Shown: one piece after another, positions 57,507-64,000 of the stretch | Numbering within the stretch: position 1 is the stretch's first letter | Layout: each line of letters begins with the position of its first letter | Assembly: GCA_901457705.2 (NCBI GenBank) | Contig: LR590083.2 | Span: 1,984,597 to 2,048,596 of the forward strand | DNA: 64,000 nucleotides | Direction of reading: 5' to 3' | Source of the DNA: Beijerinckiaceae bacterium RH AL1 | GTDB taxonomy: Bacteria > Pseudomonadota > Alphaproteobacteria > Rhizobiales > Beijerinckiaceae | Notes under the pieces: generated by a model | Told to the model about the DNA's origin: nothing | What the model saw: the letters and a program-made list of their open reading frames with translations, nothing else | Database searches by the model: none | Program-made: the position numbers and the translations under genes

Positions 57507-58772
57507 GTGAAAGTCAAAGCCGCCGTCGCCCGCTCGCGCAACGCTCCGCTCATTCTCGAAGGCCTGGATCTCGACGAGCCGCAAGCCGGCGAGGTGCTAG
57601 TGCGCCTCGTCGCCTGCGGGGTGGCGCGCGCCGACCTCAGGGCGATCGCCGGCGAGCTGCCGATGCCCCTACCCTTCGTGCCCGGCACCGAGGGTGCCGG
57701 CATCGTCGAGAAGGTCGGCGAAGGCGTCACGCATCTCGCGACGGGCGACAGCGTCGTCGCCGGTGCCGGCGCCTGCGGCATCTGTCCGCGCTGTCGTGCC
57801 GGCAGCCCACGGGCGTGCGTCGACTTCGCCGCGCTGAATCTCGCGGGCCGCCGGCTCGACGGGTCGGCCCCCTTCACCGTCGAGGAACGTGCCGAGGACC
57901 CGCAGCCGCACGACGAGGTCGAGGTCAACGGCTTCTTCTTCGGCCAGTCGTCGTTCGCGACTCATGCGATCTGCCGCGCCGACTCGCTCGTGAAGCTCCC
58001 CGTCGGCGCGCCGCTCGAGGTGCTCGCGGGCCTTGGCGGCGAGCTGCTCATCGGCGCTGGCGTGATCACCCACGGCTTCCGCTTCGAGGCGGAGGACACG
58101 CTCGTCGTCACCGGTGCCGATGCAATCGGGCTCGTCGCCATCATGATCGCGCGCGCCCACGGCGCCGGCACGATCTTCGTCGCCGAGGCGGACGAGGCGC
58201 GGCAGGCGCTGGCGACCGAGATCGGCGCCACGGTCGTCGTGCATGACGCGAGCGAGCTTGCCTCGGCGGTGATGAGCATGACGGGCACGGGCGCGCGCTT
58301 CGCGCTCGACACCACAGGCACGGACGCCGCGCGACAGGCCTGCCTCGCGAGCCTCTCCGAGGGGGGCACCTGCGCGCTCGTCGATCCGCCGGCGAGCACG
58401 GCCGTCGACTTCGACGACCAGGTCGCCGACGGCGCCAAGCTCGTCATTTCCGCCGACGGCCACGCCGACCCGCACGCGCTCATCCCCGAGCTCGTCGCGC
58501 TGCAGGCGCAGGGGCGGCTGCCGCTCGACAAGCTGGTCGGCTTCTTCCCGTTCGAGCTGGTCAACGATGCGCTCGACGCGCTCCGCACCAGCCGCGTGAT
58601 CAAGCCGGTGCTGCGCTTTCCGCTCGGCTCGTTCGGCGATCTCGACCGCGCCAAGACCGAGGGTGCCGTCGCGGCGGTCGACGTCCCAACCAATCCCGAG
58701 CCCGCCGACAAGGAGCGTGAGCCCGAACCGGTCGTGCCTGCCGCGCAAGATCCGCTCGTCGGCTCTCGATGA
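57507..58772 (+). CDS. MDR-superfamily dehydrogenase lacking the catalytic zinc ligands
   Basis: A 421-residue protein of the medium-chain dehydrogenase/reductase family. The N-terminal GroES-like domain keeps C37 and the four structural-zinc cysteines (C90, C93, C96, C104). The usual GHE at the catalytic zinc is GTE (60-62), and the second-cysteine segment reads AGLGGELLIGAG. Catalytic zinc binding therefore seems lost. The Rossmann loop is TGADAIGLVA rather than GxGxxG. A charged C-terminal tail of about 45 residues is extra. The GTG start follows GAGAGGGA. It may be a reductase that needs no zinc, or not an enzyme. Confidence 0.8.
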   Translation: MKVKAAVARSRNAPLILEGLDLDEPQAGEVLVRLVACGVARADLRAIAGELPMPLPFVPGTEGAGIVEKVGEGVTHLATGDSVVAGAGACGICPRCRAGSPRACVDFAALNLAGRRLDGSAPFTVEERAEDPQPHDEVEVNGFFFGQSSFATHAICRADSLVKLPVGAPLEVLAGLGGELLIGAGVITHGFRFEAEDTLVVTGADAIGLVAIMIARAHGAGTIFVAEADEARQALATEIGATVVVHDASELASAVMSMTGTGARFALDTTGTDAARQACLASLSEGGTCALVDPPASTAVDFDDQVADGAKLVISADGHADPHALIPELVALQAQGRLPLDKLVGFFPFELVNDALDALRTSRVIKPVLRFPLGSFGDLDRAKTEGAVAAVDVPTNPEPADKEREPEPVVPAAQDPLVGSR

Positions 58773-58798
58773 ACACGACCTGACGGCCGCGCCGCCAT

Positions 58799-60013
58799 TC
58801 AGCCCATCAAGAGAGACACCAGCCCGCCGCCGTGACGCTCGATGCGGCCGGCGATCTCGAGCTCCAGCACCACGGCGCGCACCTCGCGGATCGACAGGTC
58901 GGCCGCGCGCGCCAGCTCGTCCATCGAGACCGGCGTCGGGCCGAGCCGCTCGACGACCTTGTCGCGCGGCGGCCTTCCGTCCTCGGCAAGCGTGATCGGC
59001 GGCGCCGCCGGCGGCTCGGCGAAGAGGTCCGGCGGCGCGGCTGTCTGGCGGGCCGGCTCGGCGAAGAGATCCATCTCGTCCCACAAAGGCGGCTCGTCGC
59101 CTTTGCCGGCATCGGCGAGGCGGTCGTCGCGCGGCGTGCGGTCCGCGAGCGCGCGCAGCACGTCGTCGACGTCGGCGCAGAAAGTGGCGCCGTCGCGGAT
59201 CAGGTCGTTGGTGCCTTCCGCGCGCGGGTCGAGGGGCGAGCCGGGCACGGCGAAGACCTCGCGGCCCTGCTCTGCCGCGAAGCGCGCGGTGATGAGCGAG
59301 CCCGAGCGGCGTGCCGCCTCGACCACGATGACGCCGAGCGACAGGCCCGAGACGATGCGATTGCGGCGCGGAAAGTCGCGGCCGCGCGCCTCCCAGCCGA
59401 ACGGCATCTCGGTGAGCGCCGCGCCGTCCTCGAGCACCTGGTCCATGAACGGGCCCTGGTCGGCCGGGTAGAGCTTGTCGTGGCCGCCGGCGAGCACGGC
59501 GATCGTGCCGGAGGCGAGGCTCGCACGATGCGCGCGGCTGTCGATGCCGCGCGCGAAGCCGGAGACGATCGCATAGCCCGACTGGGCGAGGCCGCGTGCC
59601 AGCCGCTCGGCGAAGGCGAGGCCGGCGGCCGACGCGTTGCGGGCGCCGACGATCGCGATCGCCGGCTTCTCGAGCACGCTCGCCTGTCCGCGCAGCGCGA
59701 TCACCGCCGGCGGGCTGTCGATCTCGCGCAGCAGCGGCGGATAGCCGGCTTCGTCGCGGCAGACGAAGCGGGCGCCGAGCTTTTCGGCGGTCGCCATTTC
59801 GGCTTCGATCTCGGCGACGGTCGCGATGCGGATCGGCCGGCCGGGGCGTGCCTTGCGGATCAGCTCGGGCAGCGCGTCGAGGGCGGCCTCGGCCGTGCCG
59901 TAGCGCGACAGCAGCGACTGGAACGTGCGCGGCCCGATGTTCTCCGAGCGCCAAAGCCGCAGCCAGGCGAAGCGCCGCGCCGCATCGAAGCTTTGACGCG
60001 GCGCGGCGATCAT
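58799..60013 (-). CDS. dprA: DNA-processing protein DprA
   Basis: Loads RecA on incoming single-stranded DNA during transformation. The 404 residues comprise an N-terminal SAM-like domain ([18 protein letters not shown]), the extended Rossmann core ([50 protein letters not shown]), and a C-terminal winged helix ([21 protein letters not shown]) after a linker. The ATG overlaps the plsY stop (ATGA). The frame runs open upstream inside plsY, which is ignored. Confidence 0.95.
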   Translation of the reverse strand: MIAAPRQSFDAARRFAWLRLWRSENIGPRTFQSLLSRYGTAEAALDALPELIRKARPGRPIRIATVAEIEAEMATAEKLGARFVCRDEAGYPPLLREIDSPPAVIALRGQASVLEKPAIAIVGARNASAAGLAFAERLARGLAQSGYAIVSGFARGIDSRAHRASLASGTIAVLAGGHDKLYPADQGPFMDQVLEDGAALTEMPFGWEARGRDFPRRNRIVSGLSLGVIVVEAARRSGSLITARFAAEQGREVFAVPGSPLDPRAEGTNDLIRDGATFCADVDDVLRALADRTPRDDRLADAGKGDEPPLWDEMDLFAEPARQTAAPPDLFAEPPAAPPITLAEDGRPPRDKVVERLGPTPVSMDELARAADLSIREVRAVVLELEIAGRIERHGGGLVSLLMG

Positions 60014-60648
60014 GTCGTCGGGCTGCTCGCTTCCGGCGTGCCGGGCTCGCTCTTCTTCTGGCCTATCTTGCTCTCGGCGCCGGCGAGCAGTCGCGCGATG
60101 TTTTGATGGTGCTTTGCCCACAGCATTGCCGCGAGGATCACGAACAGGATCGCCTGCTCGTGGCGCCCCATGAGCGCAAGGACAATCGGCGAGATCACGC
60201 TGGCGGTGAGCGCCGCCGCCGACGAGTACCGCGTGAGGTAAGCGACCGCGAGCCAGACCACCGCGAAGGCCAGCGCCGCCGGCCAAGCGAGCCCGATGAG
60301 GCAGCCGATGAAGGTCGCGACGCCCTTGCCGCCCTTGAAGCCGAGGTAGAGCGGGAAGAGGTGGCCGATGAAGGCGCCGAAGGCGGCTGCAACGCCGAGG
60401 TGGATCGGTGATGCGCCGGTATCGAAGGCGCTCGCGATCAGGACCGGGATCGTGCCCTTCAGGGCATCCATGACCAGCGTGATCGCGGCGAGATCCTTGC
60501 GGCCGGTGCGCAGCACGTTGGTCGCGCCGATGTTCTTCGAGCCGATGCCGCGCGGGTCCTGCGCGCCGGCGAGCTTCGTGACGATGACGCCCGAGGGAAT
60601 CGAACCGGCGAGATAGCCGAAGAGGCAGGCGAGGAGGCTCGTCAGCAT
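60010..60648 (-). CDS. plsY: Glycerol-3-phosphate acyltransferase PlsY
   Basis: An inner-membrane enzyme that acylates glycerol-3-phosphate from acyl-phosphate in phospholipid synthesis. The 212 residues have about five helices and the three conserved loops: GSIPSG-containing first loop with [15 protein letters not shown], the [11 protein letters not shown] glycine-rich loop, and the GRHEQAI region late in the protein. GGGAACC precedes the ATG. It leads the plsY-dprA pair, a conserved neighbourhood in alphaproteobacteria. Confidence 0.95.
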   Translation of the reverse strand: MLTSLLACLFGYLAGSIPSGVIVTKLAGAQDPRGIGSKNIGATNVLRTGRKDLAAITLVMDALKGTIPVLIASAFDTGASPIHLGVAAAFGAFIGHLFPLYLGFKGGKGVATFIGCLIGLAWPAALAFAVVWLAVAYLTRYSSAAALTASVISPIVLALMGRHEQAILFVILAAMLWAKHHQNIARLLAGAESKIGQKKSEPGTPEASSPTT

Positions 60649-60827
60649 GAGGGGTTCCCAGACCGCCGGGACCCTAGCGCCCCCTCTCCCGCGAGACAAC
60701 GCGGTCGACAGGGCGAGGGCCTTAGCTCGAAATTAACCGTGACCGTATCTTTATCGTCGGGGATTGGAGCCGGGCGGATGGCGGGAGCTAGCGCGGCGCG
60801 CGGCGCCGCCGTGTCGCTGACGATCAG

Positions 60828-61925
60828 ATGGGCGGGCGCCCGCGCACCCTGGCGCTGCGGCCCTGGGCCGGCGTCCTCCTCCTGGTCGTGCTGCCGCTGC
60901 TCGCGACCTGGTGCGTCTGCGCCTCGCTCTACTTCGTGTTCCACGACGACCTGCTGGCCGCGCTGATCGCGCGCCAGACCGCCACGCAGTATGCCTATGA
61001 GGATCGCATCGCCACGTTGAAGGCGGAGCTCGAGACCACGACCGGCGACCTTTCGAGCAACCAGGATTCGGCAAGCGGCGCGCTGGGCGAGCTGCGGGCC
61101 CGGGCCGCGCGGCTCGAGGCGCGTGCCGCTGCGCTCGATGCCGTCGTGAGCAAGCTTGGGCTCGAGCCGGCTACGGCCTCAGCGCCTGCGCCGCTAGCTC
61201 CCCGGCTGCGGCTCGGTGGCATCGAAGACTCGGGGCCGCACTCGACGACGATCAAGCTCGCCGAGGCCGAGGCGGCGCAGGATCGCGCGGCGCAAGGTTT
61301 GCGCGAGCCGGTGCTGCGGCGGATCATGCGGGTGCGGACGGCGCTGGCCGAGACCGGCCTGCCCGCGACGCATTGGCAGGCGGGTGTTGAGGACGGCGTC
61401 GGCGGGCCCTTCGTTCCGCTCGATCACGAGGTCGGCTTTTTCGCCTCGCTCGACATGCTGCGCGACGCTGCGGCACAGGCGGCGAAGCTCGACGCGGCCG
61501 TCGATCGGATCCCGCTGCGGCGGCCGCTCGAGGGCCCGCTCGAGGTCACCTCGTCGTTCGGGCCGCGGCTCGATCCGTTCTTCGGCCGCGCCGCGATGCA
61601 CACCGGGATCGACTTGCGAGAGGACAGCGGCGACGCGGTGACCGCGACTGCGGCCGGCACTGTCTCGATCGCCGGGCGCGACGGGGGCTATGGCAACATG
61701 GTCGAGGTCGACCACGGCGGCGGTCTCGCGACGCGCTACGCTCATCTCTCTCTCGTCGAGGTGGCGGTCGGCCAGCGCGTGAAGCCAGGCCAGATCGTCG
61801 GCCGCGTCGGCGCGACGGGGCGCGCGACCGGGCCGCACCTGCACTACGAGACGCGCATCGACGGCGTGCCCGTCGATCCCGCGCGGTTCCTGAAGGCGGC
61901 GGCGATCCTGTCGCCGGACCACTGA
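60828..61925 (+). CDS. M23-family peptidoglycan endopeptidase, membrane-anchored
   Basis: A 365-residue cell-wall hydrolase or hydrolase regulator. It has one N-terminal membrane helix (about 13-39), a coiled coil (about 50-115), and a C-terminal LytM/M23 domain (about 235-350). The domain has both metal-binding signatures, HTGIDLR (HxxxD) and HLHYE (HxH), plus the late GATGRATGPHLHY context. An intact zinc site argues for real peptidase activity, not an EnvC-like activator. The start is the ATG at 60828; upstream support is weak. It is convergent with the GH25 lysozyme gene (four-base gap). Confidence 0.88.
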   Translation: MGGRPRTLALRPWAGVLLLVVLPLLATWCVCASLYFVFHDDLLAALIARQTATQYAYEDRIATLKAELETTTGDLSSNQDSASGALGELRARAARLEARAAALDAVVSKLGLEPATASAPAPLAPRLRLGGIEDSGPHSTTIKLAEAEAAQDRAAQGLREPVLRRIMRVRTALAETGLPATHWQAGVEDGVGGPFVPLDHEVGFFASLDMLRDAAAQAAKLDAAVDRIPLRRPLEGPLEVTSSFGPRLDPFFGRAAMHTGIDLREDSGDAVTATAAGTVSIAGRDGGYGNMVEVDHGGGLATRYAHLSLVEVAVGQRVKPGQIVGRVGATGRATGPHLHYETRIDGVPVDPARFLKAAAILSPDH

Positions 61926-61929
61926 GCGT

Positions 61930-62690
61930 TCAGCCCTGGTTGCTGAGCCAATGCTGCCAGTCGTCGAGGCTGCCGTAGTAGCAGTTGCGGTCGACGTAGC
62001 CGCGCACGCCGGGCACGGAGCCGGTCGCCGTGTGCTGCCAGAAATTCCAGCGGCGGTCGCCGTACTTCACCGAGGGATAGGCGCGCACGCTGCGCACCCA
62101 CATCGGATAGTCCTGGAACTCGCCCTGCAGCACGTCGCGGTGGAAATCGACGGAGGTGTAGATCACCGGGCGCTTGCCGTAGGCCTGCTCCATGGCGGAG
62201 AGGATGGTGTGCATCATCGCCAGCGCCTGCTCGCGCGGCAGCTTGTGCGGGCAGGTGCGCGACTGCGGATTCCACTCGACGTCGAGGACCGGCGGCAAGG
62301 CGCTCGGTCGTTCGGGACGTTGGCCAGGAACCAGGCCGCCTGCTCCTGAGCCGGGCGGCACCAGTAGGCGAAATGATAGGCGCCGCGGGCGATGCCCGAC
62401 GCGCGCGACAGCTCCCAGTTCTGGCGGAATTTTTCGTCGAGGTAGTCGCCGCCTTCGGTCGCCTTGATGTAGGCGAAGCGGACGCCGGAGTTGGCCACGG
62501 CGGTCCAGTCGACGTCGCCCTGGTACTTGGAGACGTCGATGCCCTGGATCGCGAAGTCCGTCGGAGCGGGATAGGGGCTCGTGCCGACATCGGAATCGCA
62601 GCCGCCGGCTGCGAGCATGGCGACCAGCACCGCTGCGAGTGCGATCACCCGGCCCTTCGGCCGCATGGCGTGGTCAACTCGAGAACTCAT
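61930..62690 (-). pseudogene. GH25 lysozyme-like lipoprotein, frameshifted
   Basis: A glycoside hydrolase family 25 muramidase gene broken by one frameshift. The first part (62690 to about 62301) encodes a lipoprotein-type signal (AAGGC) and GIDVSKYQGDVDW, IKATEGGDYLD and GAYHFAYWCRPA. The second part (about 62301 to 61930) continues in another frame with LPPVLDVEWNPQS (catalytic Asp/Glu), PVIYTSVDFHRDVL and WNFWQHTATGSVPGV. A -1 shift at 62300/62301 would restore about 253 residues. No slippery heptamer is visible there. It is either a real inactivation or a missing base in the assembly. Confidence 0.85.
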
Positions 62691-62809
62691 TCCCTCAAGT
62701 TATCCCCCACACGCAAACACCCCGTTAACGGCTGCGCTTGCCACCCGTACCACGCCGCGACGCCTGCCGCGAGCGCTCCCCGGCCGATCCTGGGGAAAGG
62801 CAACCCTCT

Positions 62810-63736
62810 CTAAACGATATTTTCAATCTGTGACCCGATTTCGGCAGCCGCCGACGGCGGGCTGCGCTCGGCGAGCACCGAGAAGGCCGGCCCGTTCTTA
62901 TGGTCGAGCTCTTCGTCGGTGACGGTCAGACGATCGAAGCCCAGGGCGCCGAGAAGCTTCAGCATGTCCTCGCGGTCGACCCAAAAATGTCGGTCCTGCA
63001 GGCCGCCGCAGAACGCCGGGTCGCGCCACGCCTTGTAGTAGCTGCGCTCGTGCAGCCGCACCTTGACGCCGCGGCACTCGCGAACCTCGACCTGCTCGGA
63101 GAACGGCACGCGCCGCAGGTCGCCGCGCGGCATCGCCGCGTCGTCGAAATAGTGGGTCCACAGGAAGATCGCGTCGGCCCGCTCGCCGATCAGCTCGAGC
63201 AGCTTCACGGGATCATGCGAGTGGTAGAGGACACCGGACGCGACGATCAGGTCGTAGCGCGTCGCGCGGACCTCCAGCCATTTCATGAAGTCGCCGAGGT
63301 GGAAGCGCGCGCGTTCGAGGCGCAGCGTCTCCTTGGTGATCAGGCAGCGGACGAACGCCAGCGCATTGGCTTCGATCGCGTCGATCGACGACGCACCCGC
63401 CTGATGCAGCATGTAGGTGTGAAAGCCTTCGAGCGGTCCGAGCTCGAGCACGTTCCGGCCGGCACACGCATAGCGCGAAAGCAGCCCGGTGATACGTGGA
63501 TCGAGGTAAAACGCGAGGTCGCCGGCGCGCGCGCCCGCTTCGGGCGGCATGGCGCCGATCCAGCCCGGCACCGCGTCGACCGCCGTTTGCCCCGAAGGTA
63601 GCTCGGCGACGTAGTGGTCGAGAACCTCCGTGCTCGTCCGGAAGGGCCCGGCGAGCCCGACCCGCTCGCGCCGGAAGAAGCGCGCCAGCCGCTCGAACCA
63701 GGTCTCGTCGTGATCGAGTGCGAGTCGTCGCGTCAC
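62810..63736 (-). CDS. Class I SAM-dependent methyltransferase
   Basis: A 308-residue methyltransferase. The SAM-binding motif I is VLELGPLEGFHTYML, followed by an acidic IDAIEAN at the end of beta-2 and LIVASGVLYHS. The acceptor is unknown. Proteins of this shape occur near polysaccharide or natural-product genes, but the neighbours give no hint here. The start is a GTG with GGGAGGG upstream; the frame extends 14 codons further without a site. Confidence 0.85.
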   Translation of the reverse strand: MTRRLALDHDETWFERLARFFRRERVGLAGPFRTSTEVLDHYVAELPSGQTAVDAVPGWIGAMPPEAGARAGDLAFYLDPRITGLLSRYACAGRNVLELGPLEGFHTYMLHQAGASSIDAIEANALAFVRCLITKETLRLERARFHLGDFMKWLEVRATRYDLIVASGVLYHSHDPVKLLELIGERADAIFLWTHYFDDAAMPRGDLRRVPFSEQVEVRECRGVKVRLHERSYYKAWRDPAFCGGLQDRHFWVDREDMLKLLGALGFDRLTVTDEELDHKNGPAFSVLAERSPPSAAAEIGSQIENIV

Positions 63737-63871
63737 CCGACCCTCCCGACGCCCTGAAGAACAAAGGGCGCAGCACAAAACTTTTGATCAACCACGTGTC
63801 ACTTGCCTGTCGTCGAGATTGGTGATTGAGACGCGCGCGCCCAGCAGTCGCTCCGCAAATTCAGGTCGATC

Positions 63872-64000
63872 ATGCCAAAGTTCGTCGCTTTTACGTCGCT
63901 GGGACGTAAAGCCCTTCCCAATCAGTTCGACCTGTTCGCGCTGGCCGTCATCTTCGCAATTCTCATCGCCGTCGTCCACGCCGGCAGGGGCGCAGTGATG
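63872..64000 (+). CDS. Start of a membrane protein, possibly an ABC transporter permease (cut by window edge)
   Basis: The first 43 codons of a frame still open at the window end. After a short polar lead, QFDLFALAVIFAILIAVVH forms a membrane helix. The PNQFDLFALAVIF pattern resembles the N-terminus of NitT/TauT-type ABC permeases, though such a short piece cannot prove it. The strand opposite carries only a shadow. Confidence 0.45.
   Translation, partial: MPKFVAFTSLGRKALPNQFDLFALAVIFAILIAVVHAGRGAVM

Noticed and set aside
62290-62310. Programmed -1 frameshifting in the GH25 gene
   Set aside because: No slippery heptamer of the X-XXY-YYZ type is at the junction, so mutation or sequencing error is more likely.

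Overview
The window is a chromosomal segment from a GC-rich (roughly 70% by eye) alphaproteobacterium, most likely of the order Hyphomicrobiales (Rhizobiales). This rests on gene content and order rather than a database search. The indicators are an ntrY-ntrX-dat-hfq-hflX chain, a trpGDC-moaC-moeA chain leading to lexA-comEC-gltX-gltA, a pyruvate dehydrogenase E1 beta with its own lipoyl domain, a fused ispDF, and a GAAC-N7-GAAC type SOS box in front of lexA. No rRNA, tRNA, CRISPR array, complete insertion sequence or prophage was seen. Most of the window is core metabolism and cell-envelope biology.

Layout. 1-10.3 kb, minus strand: the start of an MFS sugar porter, an A-type Fe-S carrier, hflX, hfq, a D-amino-acid aminotransferase, a split ChrA-type chromate transporter, the NtrX/NtrY two-component pair and a secreted metallophosphoesterase. 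10.4-14.6 kb, plus strand: trpG-trpD-trpC-moaC-moeA, each joined to the next by a 4-base overlap. 14.6-16.6 kb, minus strand: a YARHG protein, a YjbQ-like enzyme and a GAF-GGDEF-PilZ diguanylate cyclase. 16.8-23.5 kb: lexA, an unknown membrane protein, comEC (minus), gltX and gltA. 23.6-27.4 kb, minus strand: pdhABC. 27.8-36.4 kb: dihydroxyacetone kinase, ftsB, recJ, an amino-acid permease, a DsbA-like protein and aroQ-accB-accC. 36.4-41.8 kb: selO, ispDF-cinA, a low-GC island, ratA and lipA. 42-50.5 kb: a HerA-like ATPase, a secreted PAP2 phosphatase with beta-strand repeats, lpdA, tmk, a D-Ala-D-Ala carboxypeptidase and rlpA. 50.8-56.2 kb, plus strand: two tandem capsule-export inner-membrane proteins, a glycosyltransferase and exonuclease III, chained by overlaps. 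56.2-64 kb: a DUF72 protein, an unusual MDR dehydrogenase, dprA-plsY, an M23 peptidase, a frameshifted GH25 lysozyme, a methyltransferase and the start of a membrane protein.

How the parts connect. Genes that in many Hyphomicrobiales lie in one long series (pdhABC, lpd, lipA, ratA, cinA, ispDF, the ntr genes, dat, hfq, hflX) are all present here but lie in separate blocks, so this genome has kept the parts within about 47 kb while shuffling them. Lipoate use links pdhB/pdhC (lipoyl domains), lpdA (E3) and lipA (lipoyl synthase). Envelope functions (rlpA, dacA, M23, GH25, ftsB, capsule export) make up a second theme. DNA uptake and repair genes (lexA, recJ, comEC, dprA, xth) make up a third.

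I did not find a clearly new multi-gene system. The observations most worth checking are the low-GC island at 39.75-40.23 kb, the duplicated motif in the 57.0-57.5 kb gap, the four-gene overlap chain that puts exonuclease III in a polysaccharide operon, the PAP2-repeat fusion, the dehydrogenase lacking catalytic zinc ligands, the frameshifted GH25 gene and the nested palindromic element at 41.78-41.93 kb.
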